64,000 bases of DNA from Acidovorax sp. A79. Lineage in GTDB: Bacteria > Pseudomonadota > Gammaproteobacteria > Burkholderiales > Burkholderiaceae_C. Location of the stretch: NCBI RefSeq assembly GCF_041154505.1, contig NZ_AP028672.1:4814501-4878500 (forward strand), written 5' to 3'. Below, piece after piece: positions 24,518 to 33,902 of this stretch; position 1 is the first letter of the stretch, and each line of letters begins with the position of its first letter. The translations under genes and the position numbers were made by a program. The notes under the pieces are model-generated. The model saw only the letters and a program-made list of their open reading frames with translations. It had not been told where the DNA came from and ran no database searches.

Positions 24518-25612
24518 CTACCCCTTGGAAACCAGCGCCGCGATGGCCGCGCCCACCTGCGTGGTGTCGGCCGAGCCGCCCAGGTCCGGCGTGCGCGGCC
24601 CGCTGCGCAGGACCTCCTCGATGGCCGCCACGATCGCATCGTGCGCCTGCCGCCCCGCGCCCTGGCCCTGGGTGAGGAAGTCCAGCATCAGCGCGCCCGA
24701 CCAGATCATCGCGATGGGGTTGGCGATGTTCTTGCCGTAGATGTCCGGCGCCGAGCCGTGCACGGGCTCGAACAGGCTGGGGAACGTGCGCTCGGGGTTC
24801 AGGTTGGCCGAGGGCGCCAGGCCGATGGTGCCCGTGGTGGCGGGGCCCAGGTCGGAGAGGATGTCGCCGAACAGGTTGGTGGCGGCCACCACGTCGAAGC
24901 GCCCGGGCTGCAGCACGAAGCGCGCGGTGAGGATGTCGATGTGCTGCTTGTCCAGCGTGATCTCGGGGTAGTCCTTGGCGACTTCCTCGGCGCGCTGGTC
25001 CCACCAGGGCATGCTGATGGCGATGCCGTTGCTCTTGGTGGCCAGGGTCACGTGCTTGCGCGGGCGGCTCTGGGCCAGGTCGAACGCGAACTTCAGCAGG
25101 CGGTTGGCGCCATGGCGCGAGTAGACCGATTCCTGGATCACGATCTCGCGGTCGGTGCCTTCGTACATGATGCCGCCGAGCGAGGTGTACTCGCCCTCGG
25201 TGTTCTCGCGCACCACGTAGTAGTCGATGTCGCCGGGCTTCCTGCCCGCCAGCGGGCACGGCACGCCCTCGAACAGGCGCACGGGGCGCAGGTTGATGTA
25301 CTGGTCGAATTCGCGGCGGAACTTGAGCAGCGACCCCCACAGCGAGACGTGGTCGGGCACGGTGGCGGGCCAGCCGACGGCGCCGAAGAAGATGGCGTCC
25401 ATGCCCGAGAGCTGGGCTTTCCAGTCGTCGGGCATCATTTTTCCGTGGGCGGCGTAGTAGTCGCAGCTGGCCCAGTCGATGGTGGTGGTCTCCAGCGGGA
25501 TGCCGAAGCGCTGGGCGGCGGCCTGCACCGCGCGCAGGCCTTCGGGCATGACTTCCTTGCCAATGCCGTCGCCGGGGATGACGGCGATCTTGTAGGGGGT
25601 GTTGGTGCTCAT
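24518..25612 (-). CDS. ttuC: Tartrate dehydrogenase/decarboxylase (isocitrate/isopropylmalate dehydrogenase family)
   Basis: 364-residue metal- and NAD-dependent dehydrogenase that oxidises tartrate and also decarboxylates D-malate. Motifs: IAVIPGDGIGKEVMPEGLRA (about 10), substrate arginines in LRPVRLFEG (about 103) and VVRENTEGEYTSLGG (about 127), metal-binding Asp residues in ATNLFGDILSDLGP (about 226) and EPVHGSAPDIYGKNIANP (about 270). Start MSTNTPYKIAV at 25612; the open frame extends to 25732 but without conservation. A LysR gene is divergent, as in known ttu/dmlA loci. Confidence 0.92.
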   Translation of the reverse strand: MSTNTPYKIAVIPGDGIGKEVMPEGLRAVQAAAQRFGIPLETTTIDWASCDYYAAHGKMMPDDWKAQLSGMDAIFFGAVGWPATVPDHVSLWGSLLKFRREFDQYINLRPVRLFEGVPCPLAGRKPGDIDYYVVRENTEGEYTSLGGIMYEGTDREIVIQESVYSRHGANRLLKFAFDLAQSRPRKHVTLATKSNGIAISMPWWDQRAEEVAKDYPEITLDKQHIDILTARFVLQPGRFDVVAATNLFGDILSDLGPATTGTIGLAPSANLNPERTFPSLFEPVHGSAPDIYGKNIANPIAMIWSGALMLDFLTQGQGAGRQAHDAIVAAIEEVLRSGPRTPDLGGSADTTQVGAAIAALVSKG

Positions 25613-25737
25613 TCGGGGTCCTTGGTGCCTGGGGAAGAGAAAGAAGGGAAAAGAAAGCCAGGGGGAATCAGCACGGATTGTTTGGCAGTGCGGCAAAAAA
25701 TACAATCCGGCAACTGTGCTCATATTCTTCACACATC

Positions 25738-26667
25738 GTGCATAAAAATCCGGCCACCGACGACCTGCGCGTGTTCACCGTGGTGGTGCGCAAATCGAGT
25801 TTTGGCGACGCGGCGGCGGAGCTGGGCACCTCGCCCGCGTACGTGAGCAAGCGCATCCGCCTGCTGGAGCAGGAACTGGCCGTGAAGCTCCTGCACCGCA
25901 CCACGCGGCGCGTGGCCGTGACGGAGGAGGGCGAGCGTGTCTTCCACTGGGCGCAGCGCATCCTGGACGACATGGATCAGTTGCTGCAGGAGGTGGCCAT
26001 CACCCGGCGCGAGCCGCGTGGTCAGCTGCGGGTGAGCAGCAGCTTTGGCTTTGGCCGCCAGATCGTGGCGCCCGCGCTGTCGCGGCTGGTGGAGCAGCAC
26101 CCCGGCCTGCAGGTGCGGCTGGAAGTGTTCGACCGGCTGGTGGACGTGGCCGGCGAAGGGTTCGACCTGGACGTGCGCGTGGGCGACGAGATCGCTCCGC
26201 ACCTGATCGCCCGCCGTCTGGCGGACAACCACCGCGTGCTGTGCGCGGCGCCCGCCTACCTGGCGAGCTACGGCACGCCGCGCGCGCTGGCGGAGCTGTC
26301 CAGCCACGACTGCCTGGTGATCAAGGAGCGCGACCACCCGTTCGGCGTGTGGCGGCTGCGCAGCGGCGCGGTGGACGAGACGGTGAAGGTGCGCGGCCCG
26401 CTGTCGGCCAACAACGGCGAGATGGCGGTGCAGTGGGCGGTGGACGGGCGCGGCATCGTGCTGCGTTCGCTGTGGGACGTGGGGGCGCACCTGCGTGCGG
26501 GAAGGCTGGTGCAGGTGCTGCCCGACTGGCGGCAGGAGGCCAACGTCTGGGCCGTGTACCCCACGCGGCTGGACCGCTCGGCCAAGGTGCGGGTGTGCGT
26601 GGAGTTCCTGGAGGTGTACTTCCGCCAGGAAGCGGGGCGCCTGCAGGGCATGCCCGGGACGGCCTGA
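25738..26667 (+). CDS. LysR family regulator divergent from ttuC
   Basis: 309 residues with an N-terminal winged HTH (about 5-63, FGDAAAELGTSPAYVSKRI) and the LysR substrate-binding domain. The reading LASYGTPRALAELSSHDCLVIKERDHPFG places it among DmlR/TtuA-type regulators of tartrate and malate dehydrogenase genes. GTG 25738 is the favoured start, since conserved sequence begins there; an in-frame ATG at 25678 would add 20 residues. It shares a 125-bp control region with ttuC. Confidence 0.88.
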   Translation: MHKNPATDDLRVFTVVVRKSSFGDAAAELGTSPAYVSKRIRLLEQELAVKLLHRTTRRVAVTEEGERVFHWAQRILDDMDQLLQEVAITRREPRGQLRVSSSFGFGRQIVAPALSRLVEQHPGLQVRLEVFDRLVDVAGEGFDLDVRVGDEIAPHLIARRLADNHRVLCAAPAYLASYGTPRALAELSSHDCLVIKERDHPFGVWRLRSGAVDETVKVRGPLSANNGEMAVQWAVDGRGIVLRSLWDVGAHLRAGRLVQVLPDWRQEANVWAVYPTRLDRSAKVRVCVEFLEVYFRQEAGRLQGMPGTA

Positions 26668-26746
26668 GGCCGGCCGGGGCTGCCATGGGCCGGCGCGGCG
26701 CGGGCGCCGCTGCCGGTGCCGCCCCACGGCGGCCCGCGCCCGCCGT

Positions 26747-27670
26747 TCAGCGGGTCCCGAGCAGCGCGGGCAGCTGCGCGGCCAGCGCGTCGATGACGAC
26801 GCGCGTGCGCCGTGGCAGGGCGCGCGCCTGGGGCCAGACGGCGTGCAGCTCGTAGCCGAAGGGGCGTGCCTCGTCGAACACCTTCACCAGCGTGCCGGCC
26901 GCCACCGGCTCGGCCGCCAGCCACTTGGGCAGCCGCGCGATGCCCAGCCCCGCCGCCGCCGTGGCGGCCACCACTTCCAGGCTGTCGCAGCGCACGCGCG
27001 CGGGCACCGCGAACGTGCGCGGCTCGCCCGTGGCGTCATCGCGGTAGTGCCAGGGCTTGAGCCCGTCGTCGCGTCCGTAGCTGGCGAAGGCGTGGCGGGG
27101 CGCCTCGGCCTGCAGCGCCGCCCAGCTTGCCGGCCGGCCGTGCCGCGCCAGGTAGTCCGGCGCGGCATACAGGCCCATCCATTGATGCCCGAGCGGGCGG
27201 GCCGCGAGCGTGCTGCTGTCGTCCAGCACCCCGCTGCGGATGGCCAGATCGATCCGCTCTTCCACCAGGTCCACCCGCCGGTCGCTGAAGTGCAGGTCCA
27301 GCCGCAGGCCGGTGTGCTCGCGCGCCAGGCCCAGCAGCACGGGCGCGACGCAGGCGCGGCCGAACAGCGCCGGCATGCTCATGCGCAGGGTGCCCACGGG
27401 CTCGTGGCGGCCGGCCTCCACGGCGGCATCGGCCGCGTCGAGTTCGGCCAGCGCGCGGCGGCAGCGTTCGTAGTAGGCCTGTCCGTCGTCGGTCAGGCTC
27501 TGGCTGCGCGTGGTGCGGTGGAACAGCCGCACCCCGAGCCGCTGTTCCAGCCGCGCGATGCCCTTGCCCACCGCCGAGCGGGTGCGGTGCAGCCGCGCCG
27601 CCGCCAGCGCGAAGCTGCCGGCCTCCACGGCCGCCACGAAGGCCTCGATTCCCTGCAAACGTTCGTTCAT
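26747..27670 (-). CDS. LysR family transcriptional regulator divergent from the MDR oxidoreductase
   Basis: 307 residues; HTH at about 4-62 (FALAAARLHRTRSAVGKGIARLEQRLG) and an effector domain with the DLAIRSGVLDDSSTLAARPL signature of the CrgA/DmlR subgroup. It is divergent from the alcohol dehydrogenase-like gene at 27770 with 99 bp between starts, so control of that gene is likely. The effector is not predictable. Confidence 0.9.
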   Translation of the reverse strand: MNERLQGIEAFVAAVEAGSFALAAARLHRTRSAVGKGIARLEQRLGVRLFHRTTRSQSLTDDGQAYYERCRRALAELDAADAAVEAGRHEPVGTLRMSMPALFGRACVAPVLLGLAREHTGLRLDLHFSDRRVDLVEERIDLAIRSGVLDDSSTLAARPLGHQWMGLYAAPDYLARHGRPASWAALQAEAPRHAFASYGRDDGLKPWHYRDDATGEPRTFAVPARVRCDSLEVVAATAAAGLGIARLPKWLAAEPVAAGTLVKVFDEARPFGYELHAVWPQARALPRRTRVVIDALAAQLPALLGTR

Positions 27671-27769
27671 TGGAGAATTTTGCTATCCAGCCATGGGAAA
27701 AACAAGAACCACTGGCATCCATGAAGCGCCAATAGCATCGAAATCCCTTTCTTTCCCTGGAACTCGACG

Positions 27770-28783
27770 ATGCACGACACACCCGCCACCCTCCAGCGCT
27801 GGCAACTGCCCCGCTTCGGCCTCGCCCACCTGGAGCGCACCGAGGCGCCCATGCCCGCGCCCGGGCCGAGCCAGATCCTGGTGCGCACCGAGGCCGTGGC
27901 CCTCAACTACCGCGACCTGCTGATGGCGCAGGACGGCATGGGCATGCCGCTGGAGTTTCCGTTCACCCCCGCCTCGGACCTGGCCGGCACGGTGTTGGCC
28001 GTGGGCGCGGGCATCACCCGCTGGCGCCCCGGCGACCGGGTGCTGAGCACCTTCTGGGGCGGCTGGCTGGAGGGCGAGCGCCCCGCTGCTGCCGTGGCCC
28101 TGGGCGCGCCGGGGCCGGGCATGCTGGCCTCGCACGTGCTGCTGGAGGCGGACTGGGCGGTGGCCGCGCCGGCCACGCTGGGCGCCGCCGCCGCGAGCAC
28201 CCTGCCCATCGCCGGGCTCACGGCCTGGTTCGCGCTGGTGGAGACCGGCCACGTGCGCGCCGGGCAGGCCGTGCTCATCCATGGCACCGGCGGCGTGGCG
28301 CTGTTCGGCGTGCAGATCGCGCGCCAGCACGGGGCCGTGCCCATCGTGGTCTCGGGCGATGCGGGCAAGCGCGAACAGGTGCTCGCCCTGGGCGCCGCCC
28401 ATGCGCTGGCGCGCGAGGCCGACTGGCCCGCGCAGGTGCGGGCGCTGACCGGGGGGCAGGGCGCCGACCATGTGCTGGAGACGGTGGGCGGCCCCAACCT
28501 GGGCCGGTCGATGCAGGCGCTGCGCCACGGCGGGCGCGTGTCGGTCATCGGCACCCTGGCCGGCGACACGGTGAGTGCGTCGGTCTACAGCTTCCTGCTG
28601 GGGCGGGCCACCGTGCAGGGCATTGGTGTGGGCCACCGCCGCGCGCTGGAGGACCTGGTGCGCGCGGTGGATGCCACCGGGCTGCAGCCGGTGATCGCGG
28701 GCGAGTATGGCGCCGACGAAGTGCCGGCTGCTTTCGCGCACCTGCAGCGCGGCGCGTTCGGCAAGGTGGTGGTGCGCTTCTGA
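27770..28783 (+). CDS. Zinc-free MDR family NAD(P)-dependent oxidoreductase (quinone reductase-like)
   Basis: 337-residue medium-chain dehydrogenase. N-terminal GroES-like domain with ALNYRDLLMAQDG and PASDLAGTV (about 60-68); Rossmann domain with LIHGTGGVALFGVQIARQHG (about 164-183). The catalytic zinc Cys and structural zinc Cys cluster are absent, which points to an NADPH:quinone reductase or enoyl-reductase type rather than a zinc alcohol dehydrogenase. Under probable control of the divergent LysR protein. Confidence 0.88.
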   Translation: MHDTPATLQRWQLPRFGLAHLERTEAPMPAPGPSQILVRTEAVALNYRDLLMAQDGMGMPLEFPFTPASDLAGTVLAVGAGITRWRPGDRVLSTFWGGWLEGERPAAAVALGAPGPGMLASHVLLEADWAVAAPATLGAAAASTLPIAGLTAWFALVETGHVRAGQAVLIHGTGGVALFGVQIARQHGAVPIVVSGDAGKREQVLALGAAHALAREADWPAQVRALTGGQGADHVLETVGGPNLGRSMQALRHGGRVSVIGTLAGDTVSASVYSFLLGRATVQGIGVGHRRALEDLVRAVDATGLQPVIAGEYGADEVPAAFAHLQRGAFGKVVVRF

Positions 28784-28823
28784 GCGGGTGCGCCAAGGAG
28801 CGTGTGGATGCGATATTTCAAGT

Positions 28824-28877
28824 AAAAATAGCCACCGGCGCTTGTCGATCAAGCGCTGGCAGCTATTGAATTGATAG
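28824..28877. terminator. Family I palindrome between MDR gene and yqeY
   Basis: AATAGCCACCGGCGCTTG...CAAGCGCTGGCAGCTATT forms a stem of about 16 bp with a few mismatches between converging genes, with A-rich and T-rich shoulders. Likely a bidirectional terminator. Confidence 0.7.
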
Positions 28878-28904
28878 TAAATCGCCGGGTGGCGAGGCGG
28901 GCGG

Positions 28905-29351
28905 TCAGCCGGCGAGCGCGGCCTTGACGGCGGCGGACACCTGGCCCATGTCGGCCTTGCCGGCCAGGCGGGTCTTGACCACGCCCATGACCTTGCCCAT
29001 GTCGCCCGGGCCCGCGGCGCCCAGCTCGGCCACGATGGCCTTGACGGCGGCCAGGGTCTCGTCGGCCGACATGCGCTCGGGCAGGTAGGCCTGCAGCACG
29101 GCCATCTCTGCCTTCTCCTTGTCGGCCAGGTCCTGGCGGCCCGCGCCCTCGAAGGCGGTGATCGAGTCCTTGCGCTGCTTGATGAGCTTGTCCACGATGG
29201 CGACCACGGCCGCATCGTCCAGCACGATGCGCTCGTCCACTTCCCTTTGCTTCATCGCGGCCTGCAGCAGGCGGATGGTGCCCAGGCGCTCGCTGTCCTT
29301 GGCGCGCATGGCGGTCTTCATGTCTTCGGTGATCTGGTCCTTGAGGCTCAT
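28905..29351 (-). CDS. GatB/YqeY domain-containing protein
   Basis: 148-residue YqeY protein, related to the tRNA-binding tail domain of GatB. Seen: MSLKDQITEDMKTAMRAKDS, RLGTIRLLQAAMKQREVDER (about 22-41), EKAEMAVLQAYLPE and the end MGQVSAAVKAALAG. YqeY is thought to act in tRNA-dependent amidation but its role is not settled. It follows rpsU on the minus strand, a common order (rpsU-yqeY-dnaG) in bacteria; dnaG is not adjacent here. Start at ATG 29351 with GGAAGCC upstream. Confidence 0.93.
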   Translation of the reverse strand: MSLKDQITEDMKTAMRAKDSERLGTIRLLQAAMKQREVDERIVLDDAAVVAIVDKLIKQRKDSITAFEGAGRQDLADKEKAEMAVLQAYLPERMSADETLAAVKAIVAELGAAGPGDMGKVMGVVKTRLAGKADMGQVSAAVKAALAG

Positions 29352-29393
29352 GATGGCTTCCTTTTTATGGGGTTTCAGACAGGGACGGAGGGT

Positions 29394-29488
29394 TTGCACA
29401 AAGCCCCTCTGGCCAGGCGCAGCGCCGCAGGCAGTAGTCTTCTTGCTACGGCAAGGCGCTGCAACGACGCCAGAGGGGCTTTGTGCAA
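29394..29488. repeat. Family II nested palindrome, copy A
   Basis: Perfect 20-bp outer arms (29394-29413 and 29469-29488) enclose a second stem GCAGCGCC/GGCGCTGC and a third GTAG/CTAC. The unpaired skeleton (on the minus strand GCGTCGTT, CTTGCC, TGCCTGC, GCCTGGC) matches copy B at 43160. It lies between rpsU and yqeY. Confidence 0.8.
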
Positions 29489-29500
29489 GCCCGGAAAAGC

Positions 29501-29534
29501 AAAAACCCGCGCTTGGCGTCCCTAGCGCGGGTTC
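29501..29534 (-). terminator. Rho-independent terminator after rpsU
   Basis: On the minus strand GAACCCGCGC and GCGCGGGTT form the stem, followed by TTTT and GCTTTT. Confidence 0.88.
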
Positions 29535-29571
29535 TGGGACCCAAGCAAGAAGGCTTGGGGCCGAAGATCCA

Positions 29572-29784
29572 TCAGTACATCTTCTTGGGCAGTTGCATGC
29601 TGCGAACGCGCTTGTAGTGGCGCTTCACGGCGGCTGCCTTCTTGCGCTTGCGCTCGGCGGTGGGCTTCTCGTAGAACTCACGGGCGCGCAGGTCGGTCAG
29701 CAGGCCGAGCTTTTCAATGGTGCGCTTGAAGCGGCGCAGGGCGACGTCAAAGGGTTCGTTTTCTTTTACGCGGATCGTAGTCAT
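29572..29784 (-). CDS. rpsU: 30S ribosomal protein S21
   Basis: 70-residue bS21, needed for initiation on many mRNAs. It begins [20 protein letters not shown] and ends in the usual basic tail ([20 protein letters not shown] region). Length and sequence match betaproteobacterial S21. A TATAAT box at 29912-29917 and a leader hairpin precede it, and its own terminator follows, so it is probably mostly monocistronic with some read-through into yqeY. Confidence 0.98.
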
Positions 29785-30180
29785 TAGCTAATGGTTTCCA
29801 AAATGTTGCCCGCAGAGGGTCTTGGGGAGATCGGGCCTCAAGACCGTGCGTGGCGGTTTCCCCGTCTGTAACTAGTATTTGGCCGACGGGGCATTGCCAG
29901 CAAAGCCGGAGATTATAGCTGAAGCGGGTTCCGCCTTGGGGTGCTTCGTGCTTCCCCCCTCTCGCGGCACGGGTGGCGGGGTCCCGCCAATCGCCCGGCA
30001 CGGGCTCCCTGGCAGGGCCGCGCCGACTTTCCGGGGGAGGGGCTCGGCGTCGGCGAACCGGGCGCATCGCAGGCGGGTCGGCGAAATGGCGTGGAAATTG
30101 CTTCATGTTGTAACACTCATCTTCCACGGTCGGTGGGCTGCCCGGGTCATCCGCCCGGGCGGGCCTTCGCCGCAGACACC
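29785..30180. promoter_or_regulatory. rpsU promoter and leader; gap between divergent genes
   Basis: On the minus strand a TATAAT box (29912-29917) lies about 130 nt before the rpsU start; the -35 is weak. The leader contains a hairpin GGTCTTG/CAAGACC (about 29818-29846). The right half (29930-30180), which precedes the GGDEF-EAL gene, is GC-rich and I recognise no further site in it. Confidence 0.6.
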
Positions 30181-33100
30181 ATGGCATTCATGCACCGCGT
30201 ATCGGGCTGGCTGGGCCGCCTCAGTGTGGGCCGCAAGCTCATGCTCATCTATCTGCTCGACCTGTCGGCGGTGATCTATGTCTCCAGCATCCTGATCCAC
30301 GAAAAGTACGTGGCCATCGATTTCACGCGCAAGGAAATCGTGGGCACCACCTATGCGGCGGTGCTGCGCGACGGGCTCATGGGGCAGTTCCTCGATGCAT
30401 CGCAGCAGCCGCCGCTCGTGGCGGACGTTCTTGCGCGGCTGGCGGGCGTGCGTGCGGCCCACGACGAGCAGCTGCATACCGAGGAGCAGGGCGAGCGCTT
30501 CAGCGGGGTGCTGCAGCAGCTGGCCGCCCACCCGCTGGCGGCCACCGATGCGCCGTCCCTCACCCGGCTGCGCAGCCAGCTGCTGCGCGACGGCCGAGAA
30601 CTGCTCACCACCGTGGGCAACCAGTCCAACCTGATCCTGGACCCGGACCTGGACAGCTACTACGGCATGTCGCTGGTGGTGCTGCGCTTCCCCGAGCTGC
30701 TGCAGGCGGTGCACGACACCGTGGTGTTTCTCCATGCCGCGCCCGCGGGGCGCGGGCCGCAGTGGTCCTCCGAACTGCTCACGCTGGTGGGCCGGCTCGA
30801 CGCGGTGATGCAGGGCATCGAGTCGGACTACAACCAGGCCTTCATCGCGGGCTCTCCCGAGATGCGCACGGCCCTGATGGGCCAGCGCGAGGCGCTCAAG
30901 GCCTCGCTGGAGAGCTTCCAGGCGCTGCTGCAGGGCGTGGCGGCGGGCGAATCGCGCCTGACCCTGGCCCAGGTGGGGGCGCAGCAGGCGCAGGTGCTGG
31001 GCGCCCTGCGCGATGCCTGGGCGGTGGGCATCGTCGACCTGGAGCGGTTGCTCAACCGCCGGGTGGACGGGCTGTACGCGCGCATGTGGCTGCACCTGGG
31101 CACCGCGCTCGTGCTGCTGGGCTGCATCCTCTCTCTGGTGACGCTGGTGGCCCGGCAGATCGCCAAGCCGCTGCAGCAACTGGCGCGCGTGGCCGATGAG
31201 GTGCGCAAGAGCGGCGACCACACCCTGCGGGCCCACTGGAGCAGCAGCGACGAGATCGGCCGGCTGGTCACGGCCTTCAACGACATGCTGGCCCAGCTGG
31301 ACCGCGAACGCCTGCTGCAGCAGGAGCTGGCGGCCAGCGCCCGCGCGGCCGAGGCCCAGCGCGAGCTGGTGGAGGCCTTCCCCATCCCCATGGTCGTCAC
31401 CTCCATCCCCGAGCACGAGGTGCTGCATTCCAACGCCCCCGCCGCCCACTGGCTCAATGACCGCAAGACCGACCCGTGGGCCGCAGGGCTGGAGCCGGGC
31501 GTGCGCGCGCGCTTCTTCCAGCGCCTGGCGGACCAGGGCTCGGTGGACGAGTTCGAGGTGCGCTGGAAGGGCAGCCCCGAGCCCTCCTGGGCGGTGCTGT
31601 CGGCGCGGCGGCTGCAGTTCCAGGGGCGCGACTCGGTGCTCACGGCCTTCACGCCCATCAACGTGCTCAAGGTCATGGAGCAGCGCCTGGAGCTGTGGGC
31701 CAAGGTGTTCGAGGCGTCGTCCGAGGGCATCATCATCATGAATGCCGACCAGCAGATCATCAGCGTGAACAAGGCGTTCTGCCGCAGCACGCACTACGAC
31801 TTCTACGAGGTGCTGGGCGAAGACCTGGGCTTCCTGCTGGAGGAGTCCGGCGGCGAGCCCCTGTCCACCCAGATCCGCCGCACCATGCTCGACAAGGAGT
31901 CCTGGCAGGGCGAGGTGCGGTTTCGCCGCCGTTCGGGCGAAACCTACCCGGCCTGGCTCATGGTGTCGGCCGTGCGCGAGGGCAAGGGCGGCGGCGCCGT
32001 GGCCAACCACATCGGCATCGCCATCGACATCACGGACCGCAAGCGCAGCGAGGAGCGCATCCAGTTCCTTGCGCACCACGACGTGCTCACCGAGCTGCCC
32101 AACCGCTCGCTGTGCGTGCAGCGCCTGCAGCTGGCGCTGGCGCAGTCCAGCGTCACCGGCGAGAAGGTCGCCGTGTTGTTCATCGACCTGGACCGCTTCA
32201 AGGCCATCAACGACACGCTGGGCCACCACATCGGCGACGGGCTGCTGCGCTCGGTGGCCGGGCGCCTCACGCAGGCCGTGCGCAGCCGCGACACCGTCAG
32301 CCGCCTGGGCGGCGACGAGTTCGTGGTGGTGATGCGCGACGTGGCCGGGCGCGAGGACGTGCAGCAGCTCGTGGAGCGGCGCCTCATCCCCCTCATCCGC
32401 CAGAGCCACCCGGTGGAGGGGCATGAACTCAATGTGTCATGCAGCGTGGGCATCGCCGTGTACCCCGAGGACGGCGGCGACATCGACGAGCTGATGCGCC
32501 GCGCCGATGCGGCGATGTACGAGGCCAAGACCACGGGCCGCGACATGGCGCTGTTCTATTCGGCCGAAACGGACCAGCGCGCGCTGGCCCGCCAGTCCAT
32601 GGAACAGCACCTGCGCCGCGCGCTGGAGCGCCATGAGCTGAGCCTGCACTACCAGCCCCGGGTGAGCGCCAAGAGCGGCGGCCTGCTGGGGGTGGAGGCC
32701 CTGCTGCGCTGGAACAGCCCCACGCTGGGCGCCATCCCGCCCAGCGAGTTCATCCCCATCGCCGAGGAGACCGGCATGATCCGCGCGATGGGCGGCTGGG
32801 TGCTGCAGCAGGCCTGCGAGCAGTGGGCGCGCTGGCAGGCACCGCCCGCCGGCCATCCCGCCGGGCGTGCGCCGGCCCACCCGCTGTCGGACGTCTCCAT
32901 CTCGGTCAACCTCTCGGCCGCGCAACTGGCGGACCCGCAACTGGTGGCCGACATCGAGGCGCTGCTGGCCCGCACCGGCATGCCCGCCCACCGGCTCGAA
33001 CTGGAAATCACCGAGTCGCAGCTCATGGACAACGCCCACGCGGCCGAGCAGCAGCTGGCCGCGCTCAAGTCGCTGGGCGTGCAACTGTCCATCGACGATT

Positions 33101-33459
33101 TCGGAACCGGCTACTCCAGCCTGGCCTATCTGAAGCGCTTTGACATCGACCGGCTCAAGGTCGACAAGTCCTTCGTGCACGACATGCTGAGCAACCCCGC
33201 CGACATGGCGATCACGCGGGCCATCATCGCCCTGGGCCACACGCTGGGGCTGCGCATCGTGGCCGAGGGCGTGGAAGACCTGGCCACGGCCCAGGTGCTG
33301 AGTGCGCTGGACTGCGAGGAGCTGCAGGGCTACCACTTCAGCCGCCCGCTGCCGCCCGAGGCCCTGCTCGCCTGGGCGTTGCAGCACTGCGTGCTCCATG
33401 GCGCGCCAGTGCGCGGGCTGGCTTCCGAGTGCATTCAGCCAGCCTCGCTGGCCGGATGA
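30181..33459 (+). CDS. Membrane-bound HAMP-PAS-PAS-GGDEF-EAL cyclic-di-GMP protein
   Basis: 1092 residues. TM1 (about 20-40), a periplasmic helical sensor (about 41-303), TM2 (about 304-324), HAMP (about 326-378), two PAS modules (about 385-500 and 505-625), GGDEF with intact motif at 710-714 and an RSRD inhibitory site five residues earlier, then EAL with VEALLRW (about 838) and DDFGTGYSS (about 972). Both catalytic sites look complete. The start ATG 30181 (MAFMHRVSGWLG) is chosen because it places TM1 near the N-terminus; an open frame from 29941 adds non-conserved Arg/Gly/Pro-rich sequence. It stands alone. Confidence 0.9.
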   Translation: MAFMHRVSGWLGRLSVGRKLMLIYLLDLSAVIYVSSILIHEKYVAIDFTRKEIVGTTYAAVLRDGLMGQFLDASQQPPLVADVLARLAGVRAAHDEQLHTEEQGERFSGVLQQLAAHPLAATDAPSLTRLRSQLLRDGRELLTTVGNQSNLILDPDLDSYYGMSLVVLRFPELLQAVHDTVVFLHAAPAGRGPQWSSELLTLVGRLDAVMQGIESDYNQAFIAGSPEMRTALMGQREALKASLESFQALLQGVAAGESRLTLAQVGAQQAQVLGALRDAWAVGIVDLERLLNRRVDGLYARMWLHLGTALVLLGCILSLVTLVARQIAKPLQQLARVADEVRKSGDHTLRAHWSSSDEIGRLVTAFNDMLAQLDRERLLQQELAASARAAEAQRELVEAFPIPMVVTSIPEHEVLHSNAPAAHWLNDRKTDPWAAGLEPGVRARFFQRLADQGSVDEFEVRWKGSPEPSWAVLSARRLQFQGRDSVLTAFTPINVLKVMEQRLELWAKVFEASSEGIIIMNADQQIISVNKAFCRSTHYDFYEVLGEDLGFLLEESGGEPLSTQIRRTMLDKESWQGEVRFRRRSGETYPAWLMVSAVREGKGGGAVANHIGIAIDITDRKRSEERIQFLAHHDVLTELPNRSLCVQRLQLALAQSSVTGEKVAVLFIDLDRFKAINDTLGHHIGDGLLRSVAGRLTQAVRSRDTVSRLGGDEFVVVMRDVAGREDVQQLVERRLIPLIRQSHPVEGHELNVSCSVGIAVYPEDGGDIDELMRRADAAMYEAKTTGRDMALFYSAETDQRALARQSMEQHLRRALERHELSLHYQPRVSAKSGGLLGVEALLRWNSPTLGAIPPSEFIPIAEETGMIRAMGGWVLQQACEQWARWQAPPAGHPAGRAPAHPLSDVSISVNLSAAQLADPQLVADIEALLARTGMPAHRLELEITESQLMDNAHAAEQQLAALKSLGVQLSIDDFGTGYSSLAYLKRFDIDRLKVDKSFVHDMLSNPADMAITRAIIALGHTLGLRIVAEGVEDLATAQVLSALDCEELQGYHFSRPLPPEALLAWALQHCVLHGAPVRGLASECIQPASLAG

Positions 33460-33487
33460 TGTCTCCTCAATGCCGCCGTGGTCCCCA

Positions 33488-33802
33488 TCATGCGAGCCGG
33501 ATGTGCAGCGCAACGGCGAGCCCGACCAGGAGGACGCCTGGCGAGAAATTGCCCAGACACAGGGAGAGGCGAGAGGTCGAACGGCCCGAAATGCGCGAGT
33601 CGGCCCGCAGGTAGGCGTCACCTTCGTCGGTGAGCAGCCACCGCACCATCACCGCGCCCCCGGCCAGCGACCCCATGCCCAGTGCCGCAAGGATCGCGAT
33701 GAAGATATTCCCGGCCATGCTTGCGGCCGGTACAAGGGCGATCAGCGCGCCCGTGGCCGTGGCAGCCGCTTGCCACCTCTCCGCGCGTTCGAATCCGTCC
33801 AT
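33488..33802 (-). CDS. Small integral membrane protein, unknown
   Basis: 104 residues from ATG 33802, which has GGGGAG 8 nt upstream; the next in-frame ATG at 33817 has no Shine-Dalgarno. Three hydrophobic segments are visible: ATGALIALVPAASMAGN, FIAILAALGMGSLAGGAVMV and FSPGVLLVGLAVALHI. The loop between the second and third is charged. No family recognised. The open frame is longer (to 33940) but the upstream part is Arg-rich. Converges with the GGDEF-EAL gene. Confidence 0.5.
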   Translation of the reverse strand: MDGFERAERWQAAATATGALIALVPAASMAGNIFIAILAALGMGSLAGGAVMVRWLLTDEGDAYLRADSRISGRSTSRLSLCLGNFSPGVLLVGLAVALHIRLA

Positions 33803-33902
33803 GCCGAGGCTCCCCATGGCTGGTAAAGCGTTTGTTTGTGTGTCTGACCGGAGTGCAGGAGCCATCCCTGGGGCGCCACCTGCACAGGCGTTCTCCGCCG
33901 CC

